In this document: one piece after another, positions 12,101-24,634 of the stretch
Layout of the letters: every line of letters starts with the position of its first letter
Position numbering within the stretch: the first letter of the stretch is position 1
Origin: Fragilariopsis cylindrus CCMP1102
Taxonomy: Eukaryota; Bacillariophyta; Bacillariophyceae; Bacillariales; Bacillariaceae
Direction: 5' to 3'
DNA: 64,000 nucleotides
Assembly (NCBI GenBank): GCA_900095095.1
Contig: FMBT01000328.1
Location: 186,001-250,000, forward strand
The notes under the pieces: generated by a model
What the model saw: only the letters and a program-made list of their open reading frames with translations
What the model was told of the DNA's origin: nothing
Database searches by the model: none
Position numbers and translations under genes: made by a program

Positions 12101-15100
12101 AATGAGGTTTGAGGAACAGCAATTAAATGATGATATGACTATTGGAACGTTCGCCCCGAATAGCTTCCCACGTCAACAGAATGGGCATGAAATGTTTTAC
12201 AGTGTTGTTTGGAGTACAGAAGACAAGCACGATGATAATTTGAATTCGTTAGATCTCGTAGAGAACAAGGATCGTTGGCTAGCAAAACTTGGGTCATGGA
12301 CCGACGCCTTAGAGGTGTACGAAGAAAAACTTATGCGGAATCCTAGTGATTTCGATGCAACTTTAGGCTGCATGAGATGCCTGAGCTCTAGTGGGGAGTG
12401 GCGACAAGTATTAGAGCTTGCTGAAGATAACTGGCCGACTATTAGTGCTGGAACTGCATTTCAAAATGAAGTACACGATGTCTCAAATGTATCCCAACCT
12501 AATGCTGTCGCCTCTAGAGAACATAGAAAGGCTCTTAACATGTGTGCAAAAGCTGCTTGGAGACTAGGAAGATGGGATGATCTCGAGAAATATTCTTCTG
12601 AGCTAGTACACGGACAAGGAAACAATATGAATGTTGGTCCTTCGGCGGCTACTGGTCCACGGGATGGAAATATCCCAAGAATAGACTTTGATGGAGCGTT
12701 CTTTTCTGCGGTTCTACATGTTCACAGAGAAGAGTGGCACTTTGCTGCCGAGTCAATCGATGCTGCAAGAAAAGCGATGGATGGTCGATTTACGGCGCTA
12801 ATGGCAGAGTCTTACAATCGAGCCTATCCAAGTATTGTCACGGCTCAATGTCTAGCTGAAATGGAAGAAATCATTGAATATCGAAAGATCGAGAAAGGTG
12901 CTCAGGGAGGTGCTCATCGTCATCCCGCGAATAGACCAGATCCAAAAGAAGCTCGCGAAAGACTGCTTTCTGTTTGGAGAGAAAGGTTGGCTGGCTGTCG
13001 TGTCGATGGTGAAGTGCATTATAATATCATGGCCGTTAGATCCTTGCTTTTGTTACCCTCAGATGAAGTCGATGCAACTTTGACATTAAGCGAGTTATCT
13101 CGTCAAGCTCAGCGTTTTAAACTCGCTGAACGCATTCTGCTAGATCCACTTCAAAAACTTGGGGCAGACCTGAATGGTGCGGTGTTCGGATTTGGTTTAG
13201 CAGAGAATCTTGGTCTGAGAACAGAGCTTGACGATGCTCTGGAACGAATTCCAATCCCACGCATTATTGATAGTCTTGTTGCAAATGATGACAATTGCGC
13301 ATATTTGCCACATTATGGTCAAGCTCATCGCCAATGGAGCAAACAGTTGGTCCAAGAGGCAGGGGGACTAGAAAGGTAAGACAATCAAAAAAATTCCAGT
13401 AAATATGATTTATAATTAATTGAAATATCTCACAAAAGCTTTTTTGATGCGACTCGCTTGATCGAAGATTGACCATCCAACATAAACTGTACTTCGCATT
13501 CTTAAAGCACTTATGGCTGACAGATCGTCGTGACGAAGCTTTACACCGAATGAGCCGACTCTGTGACGTTGTTGATATGACATCTCATTGTGAAATTTTA
13601 GGCGACCAGTCACTTAGATCAGCGTGCTGGCTTGAATTAGGTGAATGGAAAATCGAAGAAGGCACGGCTCCGAATTCATTTGTACCAGAGCTACTACAAG
13701 TTGAGGTTTTATCTGAGTTTAAACGTGCAACATTAATGAACGGAGGTTACAAAGCATGGCATAATTGGGCACTTCTGAACTTTAGAATTGCTGAGCAGCT
13801 AAACGAAACTGACGATGGGAATGGAAATCGTCGAAAAAATGCTCCGGTGTCGGCTTCGCAGAACAACCATGTGGTGACAGCCATCAAGTCATTTCTAAAC
13901 GCAATAAGCCTTGGAACCAAACGCTGGAGTGCTTCAGTACAACAAGACATGCTGAATTTTTTAACTTGCCTTTTTCAATATGGAGAACAACCTGCAATCG
14001 CCACACTTATTAATCAATGTATCGAATCGGTTCCGATAGAAACGTGGCTTGGGGTCTTGCCGCAACTATTGGCACGAATTCACCTTAACAATCATTCTAT
14101 CCGCTCAGTACTTCATCCTTTGCTTGTACAACTTGGTGAAAAACACCCCCAGGCATTAATGTACCCACTATCAGTACTTTTAAAAAGTCCCGTTGCCGAA
14201 AGAAGGAGTTCAGCAGAAAGTCTTATGAATTCATTAAGGTCTCATTCAAGCGCGTTAGTAGAAGAAGCCCTCATGGTTTCCTCTGAATTGATTAGGGTTG
14301 CAATCCTGTGGCTAGAGACCTGGCACGAAGGTCTCGAAGAAGCTTCGCGTCTCTACTTTGGAGAAGGAAATGTGTCTGGAATGCTTGATCTGCTTCTACC
14401 ATTGCACGAAAAAATTGAAAAAGGTGCCGAAACAAGACGTGAAAGTGAATTCATCAATAGTTTTGGCTCGGATCTGACGCAGGCCCATCAGCATATCAAG
14501 GACTATATACGGCTTGTGTCAGAAGGTGGAGATACCATTCCGACTGGCCCAAATTCGTCCAATGCTTATGATGCCTCTGGTCGCCACATTCGACAAAATG
14601 AAGAGGCCGAAACTGCCATGAACAAGGCTTGGGATATCTACTATACAGTGTTTCGTCGAATCAATAAGCAATTGCCGGCGCTAACAAAATTAGAATTGAC
14701 AGATTGTTCTCCCGCACTGAGCAAAGCTCGGAGTCTAGAACTCGGAGTGCCTGGATCATATCGAGTAGACGGAAGCTACATTAAGATCGAAAAATTTATT
14801 CCAAGCGTTCAAGTCATTACGAGCAAACAACGGCCACGAAAGATCACCTTAAGAGGGAATGATGGGAAAGACTATGTCTTCCTACTAAAAGGTCACGAGG
14901 ACTTGAGACAAGACGAGCGAGTCATGCAGTTGTTTGGTCTCGTAAATGCCCTTTTGGAAAGAGATCGTCAAACCAAAAAACATGACCTGAGAATCCAACG
15001 TTATGCAATTTCACCCCTTTCGCATAATTGTGGTCTTGTAGGGTGGGTCCCTCATACTGATACATTGCACTCTCTTATTAGAGATTACCGACAAACCAAA

Positions 15101-16658
15101 AAGATTCCATTGAACTTAGAGCACAGAGAGATGTTGAGAATTGCTCCCGATTATGATCAATTGACAGTGATGCAAAAAGTAGAAGTTTTCACAGACGCTC
15201 TGAAGAAAACAACTGGTGGAGGTAACGATTTGTACGAAATTCATTGGTTGAAAAGTACAAACAGCGAGGAATGGTTGGAACGTAGAACCAGATATACAAG
15301 AAGCTTAGCCGTTATGTCAATGGTTGGGTATATCCTTGGTCTTGGTGATAGACAGTAAGTGTTAAATGTCCGTCTAACGAGCATGCAACGAGTTCGAACC
15401 TTTCTTATTTAGGATTTCATCGTGTTTTGACATCACTGTATCAAGCTCAGCGCCTACTCCTTGACTTCATACGGTTTGCGCAGTATTTCGACTTCAGAAA
15501 GGAATCTTTCAACAACGACAACAAAATCTTTATGTTACTGCTTTTCTTGGTCTAACATTCTAACTTAAACCTTCGTTCTTCGTATTTTAATTCGCAGCCC
15601 ATCGAATTTAATGTTGGACAAACTCAGTGGCCGAGTGCTACACATCGATTTTGGTAAGAAATTTACACGAAATACGAAATCAATATCTGTTCCTGCTGAG
15701 TTGCTTATACGCGCTTACATTCTTTTTCTTTGCCTCTGTAGGAGATTGCTTTGAAGTTGCCATGAATCGAGATAAGTACCCTGAAAAGGTACCATTTCGT
15801 CTGACTCGCATGCTTATCAAGGCGATGGAAGTCAGTGGTATTGAAGGGAGCTACCGAAGTACTTGCGAACGAACTATGACAGTCTTGAGAGAGAATAGAG
15901 ATTCATTGGTTGCAATGCTACAGGCCTTTTTATATGACCCACTAATTAGCTGGCGTTTGGTAGACCTATCCAATAATATTGAAAATGTCGACGCTACAAA
16001 TCATATCACCGGTGATGGTAGGCTAGCTGAATCTGTCTTATCGTCTGCTCGTGATATTGTCACTGGAAATGGTATAGTGGACGTGGATGGAGGTGTCCCA
16101 ATCGATGACGGTTCCCGACCAGGTGTTTTACCTATCACCGAAGGCGACGAAGACGAGGACGATGAAGAGAAAGACGATTTGGTATTGCCAAATGGTCTCC
16201 ACGATCTAATTCCTTCTGTTGCCATCGGGAGAGGTAACGAATTGGCTCGTGCTCGATCGTTCCAAATTTACTCAAACATCCAGACGTATGCCGCTAACTT
16301 GGGTACAGATGGGCGGATTGAGAGCATCACTGGAGGTGAAGGCGCTTCCGCTCATATCGCAGCCTCTGGTAACCATTCAGTTGCAAGATCGCGAATGGCC
16401 GAACGAAGCATGCGTCAACGGGAAATGATGAGTATCTTAGATGGCGATGAAGGACTTGAAGCAGAGGAGGCACTCAATGAGAAGGCTCTCAAGATTATTC
16501 GCCGAATTCAAGATAAACTAACTGGAACAGACTTTGAAGACCGCGCTGAGAGTAGCGAAACCCTTGACGTTGTAGATCAGGTTCAAAGGCTGACCGTCCA
16601 GGCAACTTCTGTCGAAAATCTGAGTCAGCTCTTTATTGGCTGGTGTGCTTTTTGGTAG
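6194..16658 (+). CDS. TOR: Target of rapamycin (TOR) Ser/Thr kinase
   Basis: Central nutrient/growth kinase of the PIKK family. Six exons: 6194-7374, 7606-11990, 12070-13375, 13468-15354, 15598-15653 and 15742-16658. Every junction is GT-AG and restores family sequence (e.g. DRRLAATLALKEFA, GDRHPSNLML, HIDFGDCFEVAM). The product is 3243 residues against about 2450-2550 usually. Order: Ser/Gln-rich N-terminus, HEAT repeats (about 260-1700), FAT (to about 2500), FRB (about 2563-2695), kinase (LLKGHEDLRQDERV near 2763; GDRHPSN near 2918; DFG near 2938), FATC ending IGWCAFW. FRB keeps nearly all rapamycin contacts (EGLEEASRLYFGE, AWDIYYTVF; human Thr2098 is Asn). Insertions lie in the FRB and in an acidic stretch before FATC. 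The start at 6194 is the first ATG in frame; an upstream extension from 5958 is possible. Confidence 0.96.
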
Positions 16659-17482
16659 ACATGGTGTGGTATAAATAACTGGAAAGTTCTTCTGATGGAG
16701 TCAAATCTTATGTAGCTACTGTCACGATTTTGGGTATCATTTAGTCCACTAAAATGATTCCTCCATCGCACACGTTGTATAATGTATAGTATATTGAATA
16801 GTATAGTCCTAGTCTTAGTAGAATAAATATGATATAGTATAGAACTTAAAAAATATGGAAAAATAGTGTGTATGATGTATACGGTAGTATATTGAAGGGT
16901 ATAGTAAAATAAATATAATATAGAACTTAAAAAATATGTAGATCACTGGCTCGCCTTGATATTCTACACTAATGTCTAGTAGAGGGATTTCGTCGAGGCA
17001 AAAATTGATGTGAAACTTTCTCTTCTTCTTTACTGTCTGATCTCGCCAGGAAGAGACTATCACAAGCATATCATCTAGGTGATAGATTGTTATATAATAT
17101 ATATAATATATATAGTATATACTGTATGTATTCGTATGAGTGAGATATACGAAAATGTGCCGTAATATGCCATGGCACAAATTGAATAAATTAGTTTCTT
17201 TTTATTTAACAGAAATTTAATTCGCCGTAACACGCTAGGGTGACATGGTCCTGAGCTCGAACAATCAAACTAACAACAAGACCGAAACTCGCAATCAGCT
17301 ATCTTTTTATTTGATAGGAATCATTCCATTCCATTCCATTCCATTCCATCCAAAACAACAAACAACAAGACCGAAAGTGGCAATTCGATTCGATTCGATT
17401 CCATTTCTATATTATTAGCAGAACAACAACAACACCGGAAAAGCGATCGAAAGAACAGTCAAAAAGGATTTTTAGAAGAAAG
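16659..17482. other. TOR-CSN2 intergenic region with short repeats
   Basis: AT-rich and without a credible gene. A degenerate direct repeat ending GAACTTAAAAAATATG occurs at about 16788-16857 and 16885-16937. A pentanucleotide array (ATTCC)n lies at 17322-17349. The phrase ACAACAAGACCGAAA occurs twice, near 17273 and 17364. A 121-codon minus-strand frame (17180-16815) is almost all I/Y/F from AT-rich repeats and is not accepted. Confidence 0.6.
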
Positions 17483-19486
17483 ATGTCGGACGAAGAATCA
17501 TACGAATATGAGTACGATGACGATGAAATGGACGAGGGGAACAACTTCGAGTACACAGACGATGAGGAGCAAGGAAATGATTCTGAGGTCGCTTTGGGTA
17601 AGTCACTTACTTTACATACTTTATGCTGCTTACTTCGAAACAGCAAGATATCTTCAAACATGATGCTGGTTGTGTTCAAAATAACCAAGATGATGATTTT
17701 TTTTCAATTTTAATTTTAAAGTTTGGCAATCGTGGTAATATATATATATATATATATCTCATCCTTACATAGCCGAATAGGAACTCACGAATTGAATTGT
17801 ATTCACTGTTCTATATACCGTACGTCTACTATTATTTCGTCTATACACGCACTACCACACTGCAATCTATAATTTCACAGAAAACGCATATTACAACAGC
17901 AAGGGCCTCCGTGAAACCGACCTTCAGGAAGCCGCAGATGAATTCGAGAAAGTCATTATTCAAGAAAGAGAAGAACTTGCTTCTAAAAATGAAGATGGTG
18001 GTGGTTCAAAAAAGTATGGACCATGGTCTTTCAAGTGTATTAAGCAACTAGTGAAACTTCAATTGCGGATTGGAAGTACAGATAGTGTACTATCAGTATA
18101 TTCTCGTCTATTGGAGTGCATCGATGAAGGGAATGTCAGTCCTAATGCGGTCGAAAAGGGAATTAACGGGATGCTCGAACGTGTGGCAAGTCTACTACAA
18201 GGAAACGCAGCAATGCGTAGTGGCATTGATGCAAGCAGCTCGAATAATTTAGATCCACAGAAGCTTGCTCTTGCTGTTTACGATTCTACTCTTCGTGTAT
18301 TTCATCCCTCGACGGGATCATGCCCGAATGATCGTTTATGGTTCAAGACTAATCTGAAGTACGGTCAACTCTTGTACGAAACGAACGAAGCAACAAAGCT
18401 GCAACAAGTTCTCTTTGATCTTCAAACGACGCAAGAGTATCAAAGTAATAACGATACAAACACCGCCGCCACACACAGTAGTAGCAGCACGCAGTCCTTG
18501 GAAATTTTTGCGTTACAAATGCAACTGTACTCTAGACAAAAAGACAGCAAGAAACTTCGTCAAGTTTTTAACAAAGCTATGGTAGTGCGTGGAGGAATTC
18601 CCCATCCACGAACCATAGCGACCATCCAAGAATTGGGAGGGAAAATGGTAAGTGGCACTTTTTTTTTTTTTCGAACCTTTCTTTTGAACGGACTATTCTA
18701 TTCTGTTCTATTATTATCATTACTATCATTAATATTTATTTTGTTTTGTAACTGTACTCACGGTCTTATTTGCTTTACCTATCTTTACTGTAGCATATGC
18801 AAGCAAAAGAGTACGAGGCTGCGGGCAAAACTTTCTTTCAAGCATTTAAAAGCTACGACGAAGCGGGAGATCAAAGTCGTCTTCGGTGTCTCAAATACTT
18901 AGTCTTGGCTAGTATGCTTCACGCATCATCTATCAATCCATTTGATTCACAGGAGGCTAGACCATATCGTGATGATCCTGAAATTGCCGCAATGACCAAT
19001 CTTGTCCAAGCATTCCAAAACAATGAAATTCACAAGTTTGAACGAATCTTACAACAAAATAAAACTCGTATTATGGGAGATGAGTTTATTAGGGAACACG
19101 TAGAAGATTTACTTCGTACCATCCGCACTCAAGTTTTACGGCAAGTTGTCAAACCATACACTAAAATCTCGTTGGAGGCAATTGCAAAGGAACTTAACAA
19201 TATCCCCGTTGGTGATGTTGAGAATCTTCTTGTTGGTCTTATCCTCGATGGCTCTTTAGATGGGCAGATTGATCAAGTTACTGGAGTCTTGTTAAAAAAA
19301 GCAGAACGTGGAGGAGGAGGAAATAACGAAACAAGCGCAGCCGGTACAACTTCTAGCGACTTGGTTGCACTTAAATTTGAAGCCATGAGCCAGATCGCAT
19401 CAGCATTGGAAGACATTGCAATTTCTACCGCTAATGGTAGAATGAGTGAAGGAAATAATTCTGGTATGCGTGGAATGGTTCACTAA
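17483..19486 (+). CDS. CSN2: COP9 signalosome complex subunit 2
   Basis: Scaffold subunit of the COP9 signalosome, which removes NEDD8 from cullin-RING ubiquitin ligases; CSN2 contacts the cullin/RBX side. Three exons: 17483-17597, 17881-18647 and 18794-19486, all GT-AG. Product 524 residues (human 443). The acidic start [19 protein letters not shown] is typical. After the first splice, [18 protein letters not shown] matches the family's YYNSK segment. The helical repeat region contains [19 protein letters not shown] and [11 protein letters not shown]. The C-terminal PCI/winged-helix part reads [19 protein letters not shown]. Extra length comes from a Thr/Ser insertion near residue 220 and a Gly/Ser-rich tail. 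Rpn6 of the proteasome lid is the related alternative, but the acidic N-terminus and YYNSK favour CSN2. Confidence 0.93.
17740..17757. repeat. (TA)n microsatellite in CSN2 intron 1
   Basis: Run of about nine TA dinucleotides within the first intron of CSN2. Confidence 0.85.
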
Positions 19487-19989
19487 TATAATCGTTGACT
19501 ATGGAAATAACTAAATGCACATACACAGTTCCTCTCCTCAATCTGAGATTTTTATATTTTCATGGGACAATTTTGATGAGATTTGAATATTTTTCAACAG
19601 CAACATGATTGCTGGGAACGAGTACGCACACACAACACAAGCGCACACACACAAATATATAGAGTTCCGTCAAAAAAAAATGTACCATTTTTACTTCGTA
19701 TCTATGTATATACAACACTACTATTATATAACCTTCGTAAATACTTTGATAAGAATGAATGCAATGGTATTTATTCAAACGTTCGTCGATCTACTACTAG
19801 TACACTCATTATTTACCTGCAAACGAAACCAATAACTTGCTGTTCGTGTGGCCAAAACCATGCCATAACATACCCGTATCTAATCTATATGTATGTATGT
19901 ATGTATGTATGTATATAGCGCAATTACGATTGTTTAAATCAACATAAAATTACTTGAGTATTAGACTGACTGATTAATTAATTGATTAA
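19487..19989. other. Convergent 3' flanks, CSN2 and unknown gene
   Basis: About 500 bp between two genes that end facing each other. It contains a (TATG)n tetranucleotide run at 19891-19915 and an ATTAATTA-rich stretch near 19975. The short open frames here are low-complexity and overlap each other; none is accepted. Confidence 0.55.
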
Positions 19990-21150
19990 TTAATTGTTAT
20001 CATGATTATAATCGAGTATCATACGTTCCTGTATCTTATTGAGTGCACCACGGGAATCTTTTAAGAAATTTTCAGACCAAACGTGATTTGGTAGTACATT
20101 AAAGAGTATTGCAGCATCCACAATAAAATTCACTACTTGTACTTGTACTTCTCCTTCTTTACTATTATAATGATTATGACTACAACGCGCTGATTTCATT
20201 TTCTGCTTTTGCTTTTGCTGCTGATCATTACTACCACTTTTTGTACCGGCACCAGCATGTATATGCATTGTATTTTTAATTTGATCATTTATATCTAAGA
20301 ATGCTTTTACGGATCCAATCCGTATTTCATCTGTATATTCCTCGTACATACCAGTAATTCTACCAGTAAACGATTCTAAGTTTTCACTAACGTTACCTTT
20401 ACTGCTTCTATATCCTTTACTATCATTATCATCATTAGTAGTAGTATGATAATAGTCATTACGTGAACTACTACTCTTATAATCGGTACGAATAGCAGAA
20501 ACAGCAGCAGCAGCAGCAGCAGCATTACAAGTAGTAATATTATATTCTTGTTCGGTATTAGTGGGGATAAAGTCACACAGGCCACAATTACTTTCTTTTT
20601 TATTATCATCATTGTGACGAATTGCTGTTGCTGCTGTTGCCATTTGTTTTATCCGTCTTGATCGTCGAAGATGCTCTAATTCCTTCTTAGAGAAATCAGG
20701 AAGAAAATCTGTGTTATTTCTCTTTGCTGTGAGTAATTCTTTCTCATCGTTTTTGGTGTACTCCATTTTTCCATCGTTACACAAAAGAAAGTCATCTTCT
20801 TGAATGCGGATACGACGACGATGTGCATTATCAGCATCATCATTATCATCATCCCTACTTCTTGCGTCATTATTAGAAACAGCTACGAAGGTTCCTTCCT
20901 GTTTGTGTTGTTTCCTTGACTCATAATCATTTCTATATTTGTATCTTTGTTTGTGAATACTATTGATGATGCCACTACCGGTATTGCTGCTGTTGCTATT
21001 CCTACTGCTCAAACTTCTGCTAAAACTAGTAACGTTACCGATTTCCTCTGGTGTTGTCGCAGTCTTCGGCTTCGTTGTGATCGGTATTCTGTCTCGACTC
21101 TCCCGCCATTGTCGTTGAGATTTAATGAAATCTTGACTTTCAAATCTCAT
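19990..21150 (-). CDS. Uncharacterised low-complexity protein
   Basis: Single open frame of 386 codons starting MRFESQDFIKSQRQWRES. Function not recognised. The first ~290 residues are hydrophilic, rich in Ser, Asn, Arg and Asp, with an Ala run (CNAAAAAAAV) and a small Cys motif (NCGLCDF). Two better-structured parts stand out: a helix-like segment SFTGRITGMYEEYTDEIRIG followed by KAFLDINDQIKNTMH, and a C-terminal segment VVNFIVDAAILFNVLPNHVW. No signal peptide or clear membrane span is seen. It is divergent from the aminotransferase gene. The length of the open frame and the coherent C-terminus support a real gene, but homology is unknown. Confidence 0.6.
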   Translation of the reverse strand: MRFESQDFIKSQRQWRESRDRIPITTKPKTATTPEEIGNVTSFSRSLSSRNSNSSNTGSGIINSIHKQRYKYRNDYESRKQHKQEGTFVAVSNNDARSRDDDNDDADNAHRRRIRIQEDDFLLCNDGKMEYTKNDEKELLTAKRNNTDFLPDFSKKELEHLRRSRRIKQMATAATAIRHNDDNKKESNCGLCDFIPTNTEQEYNITTCNAAAAAAAVSAIRTDYKSSSSRNDYYHTTTNDDNDSKGYRSSKGNVSENLESFTGRITGMYEEYTDEIRIGSVKAFLDINDQIKNTMHIHAGAGTKSGSNDQQQKQKQKMKSARCSHNHYNSKEGEVQVQVVNFIVDAAILFNVLPNHVWSENFLKDSRGALNKIQERMILDYNHDNN

Positions 21151-21827
21151 GATGTTCTTAGCTTAGCATCAAAGCAGGTTCAGTTTTTCAATGTTTTGTT
21201 TTGGATGATGATCTTGCTGAGAATATTATGCGGTATTAGCCTTTGCCTTTGCCATTCCATTACTACTTTACATGAGGTTTTTTGTGGTCGATAATCGAAA
21301 TTTGGCTTTAAGAAGTTGAATTTGTGAGATGCAAATACCGTTTCGAGCTGCTCGACCGTTGGACGTTGGACCTCTAATTAGTACTTCAAGTATGTGCTTA
21401 TTAAGGCGTATTTTTGATCGCCTGTCTGACAGACGGTATGCACGTCACACGTATTATTTTTCTCATTATAGTATATTTGTAGATATGATCATATTGTATG
21501 AGCGTATATTTGGAGGTATAAATATACGGTATGGTGATACTTGGCAAAATATTGTTAAACGTACGTAACCGAAAACGTCCTTCACACAACACGGAGGATA
21601 TGATGTGATACCGGTATGATCTTTGGAATCCGACAAACGAAACAACCAAAGTCGTTTAGGATGAAAGGAACCTAACCGCTAACACAAACAGCAGACAAAC
21701 AAACAATCGACGCACACACAATAGCAAATCTCTTCTGTCACAATCCTTCTCAGTTAAAACACTGCAGGTACCGTAACATATCTTATTAATTTCATCTTAA
21801 AATACTGTAACAAAAACAAACAACACC
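21151..21827. promoter_or_regulatory. Divergent intergenic region, unknown gene / BCAT
   Basis: About 680 bp between two divergent start codons, presumably containing both promoters. CA-rich and AAAC-rich sequence lies just upstream of the BCAT ATG. No gene or clear element is seen. Confidence 0.5.
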
Positions 21828-23347
21828 ATGACATCAGAAGCACCATCATCATCTTCTACTAAAAGATCGAGTATAGGTCCTACTACCACGAGACGTAGTT
21901 CTTTACCTCCTAAGGATGGAATTGATTTTGATAATCTACCATGGAACCTTAACCATCCAGAGGAACATACATACGTACATTTAACAACAACAACTGCTGA
22001 TGGGTGGACGAAGGAACATTATGATCTTGAAACCGATCAGGGTACATTATTTGATTCAGTATACAATTACGATGAGTCACCGTTACCATTATCACCTGCA
22101 TGTGCATCCTTAAATTACGGAACAACTATTTGGGAAGGATTAAAATGTTATCGTAATAAGAATGGTGATCCTGTTGTATTCCGTCCTGATAGGAACTTTT
22201 ATAGATTTCAGTATGGTGCAGAACAGATGTCATTACCACCGCCTAGTCGCGAATTGTTTTTACGTGGTATCCAACATACGTTACAACAAAATTCACATAT
22301 AATCCCTCCTCACGGAGAAGGTATGAAATTATATGTCCGTCCTATGTTATTAGGAAGTGGACAACAACTTGGTTTATATCCAAGTTCACAATTTAGTTTA
22401 CTATTTTATGTATCACCAACTGTAAGTACTGTACTGTACTGTACTGCCTGTAGTAGATATATCGATTAACGTTTATCAGTATCGCGAAAGATCTTCCTAT
22501 CAGAAAAATAAATATTGTATTGACCGACCGAACCGAACTCATCTTGTTTCTGTTTCTTTTCGTTCATCCTGTTCCCTTTTAAATTTAATTAAATTAAATC
22601 AAATAATAGGGCAATTATTTTAAGAATGCAACTGGTGGTCTTAATATACATTTAGAAACGAAACGTTGTCGTGCTGCACGGGGTGGTCTTGGGAATGTGA
22701 AATGCAGTGGTAATTATGCTGTTGCATTAAAACCATTAATGGATGCAAAGAAACAAGGTTTTCATGATAATTTATTTTTAGAATTGGAAACATACCACCA
22801 AGCAAAGGATAAAGCTGGCGAAGAAAATGATAGTTCATCATCATCTGCATTAGATTCTGCAATATTACAAGAAATGTCTGCAGCAAATGTATTTTTTGTA
22901 TTCAAAAATGGTGAAATTGTTACACCGTCATTAGATCGTGGTACGATCTTACCAGGTATAACACGTGATTCGGTTATCACGATCGTAAATGATTTTGCCG
23001 ATGAATTAACAGATGCTATGATACAAAGTACGGGAGATGCTACTGTAAAGGTAACTGTTTCATCAAGAGATGTGACATGTGGTGAATTGAAATACGGAAA
23101 TGCAACGGAAGCATTCTGCACAGGCACTGCAGCAGAACTTGTTCCGATCGCTCGTTTAGCTACCGGAACAGATGAGGAACCATTTGAGGTTAATTTCACA
23201 CACGGTAAAGCTTTACCGGGTGGTCCCGTAACAGTTACCATTCTTAAAATGCTACGTGAAATTATGGTCGGTGATCGCACATCGAAAGGAACGGAAGGTT
23301 GGCTTCGTGATCCCTTTTCATCACCCGAGGAATTCTGCAAAGAGTAA
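21828..23347 (+). CDS. BCAT: Branched-chain amino acid aminotransferase
   Basis: PLP-dependent fold-IV transaminase that interconverts Leu, Ile and Val with their 2-oxo acids. Two exons: 21828-22421 and 22610-23347, joined by a GTAAGT donor and a TAG acceptor; product 443 residues. The join gives YVSPT-GNYFKNATGGLNIH. The PLP Schiff-base Lys is in GGLGNVKCSGNYA (about residue 229). Family motifs LNYGTTIWEGLKCYRN and VFRPDRNFYRFQ are near residues 95-130. The C-terminal half contains VFFVFKNGEIVTPSLDRGTI and LPGITRDSV. The first ~35 residues are Ser/Thr/Arg-rich with no hydrophobic signal, so a plastid address is unlikely; cytosol or mitochondrion is more probable. No frame problem. Confidence 0.95.
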
Positions 23348-24634
23348 GAATACGACATTAATCAAAGTTAAAAAGATCGCCTCTACAAATACGACGTTAC
23401 TTGTAAGAGGATATGACAAATTGCAATGGAGTTTCATCATTGTCATCATCGTCATCGTCATCATACTCAGAAATGGAAAAATAAAATTGAAATGAAATGG
23501 AAATGGAAATTCACATCTCATACTTTGCGAGTAACGCAAGTAAACTATTTATTCGAGTATTAATGCTTATTATTAAAAAAGAAACAATATTATTGAGTAT
23601 TGAGTAAATTTATCTTAGCTAGCATATTATTTCCGACAGGAAACACGAAAGGAATGACAATCTACTTTTTAAACTATCTAACAATTTATGGCCGACCAAC
23701 AAACTTTCACAATTGTCTTGATTATTCACAATTAAAGTGATGTTAGTATAGTTTAGAATTTATATTCATTCAAACTTTAGTTCAAGTATACAGGACTTCT
23801 CATTTTCAAGTTACGGTATATATGTCCAGTCTGTCAATGAAATTTTTGTATATGGCTATCAATCAAACTTATGTTCAAATCATAACCCTGAGAGCTATCA
23901 ATCAATCTAATATAGCACACGAGCTATGTAATAGGAGCTCTACATACATTATAACCTTAAGCTGATCTTGAGTAAAGGAGATGTCGTGGCAAATTTGGCA
24001 ACAGTAAACAAAAAATACTACCTTGTTTATGCATGTGATTTTAATGTGAAAACACACTTCAACTACTATAATGGGTGCTCTGTTACCCCTTAATTCAAAG
24101 GGTGCAATAGTAATAACAACTAACTGCATGCAATAACTACTAATATTATATCTTTATTTTTACTTGTTTTAGTTTGATGTGTCTCTAAGTTTGACTCTGT
24201 ACCTATGTATTTCCACGGCATGTGCACCTACGACGTACATTGATAAGGTAGGGCCCCACACTATAATAATACATACTTTTGCATTCATCTACTGTATGAT
24301 GTACGGTCACTGTGCAACGTTTCGACTCCCTAGACGAAACGTGGCTTTTTAACAGCTTCAAAATTGACGTTAAAATTGACTGTACAGTATCACACTTGGA
24401 GCAGCGCTTAATTACAATGAAGCCGTTGGGTGTGTAAGTAACTTGCCGTTAGTTTTCCATTTCGCGAAAACACGACAACCAAAACTACCCCTCATTCATA
24501 ATGATAAAAAAATATATAAAAATTAGAATACCAGTAATTGTGTTGCTCATTATTCACATTTTCATAAAGAGAACTGTTCGTTCCTGCACTTTAATTCTGA
24601 ACTACTCGTACCTATAATCGTTGCCGTCGTCGTC
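23348..24634. other. 1.3-kb intergenic region, BCAT to MDR fusion gene
   Basis: AT-rich. Near 23440-23465 there is a run of (CATCGT)-like trinucleotides. A 75-codon minus-strand frame (24129-23902) has no recognisable features and is not accepted. No tRNA or other RNA gene was seen. The last few hundred bases presumably hold the promoter of the downstream gene. Confidence 0.5.

Noticed and set aside
15375-15470. tRNA-like B-box (GGTTCGAACTC on the minus strand) in TOR intron 4
   Set aside because: No matching acceptor stem, A-box or anticodon arm could be placed around it.
16815-17180. 121-codon minus-strand frame rich in I, Y and F
   Set aside because: It arises from AT-rich short repeats between TOR and CSN2 and has no protein-like pattern.
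23902-24129. 75-codon minus-strand frame between BCAT and the MDR gene
   Set aside because: No domain, no signal and no conserved-looking core.
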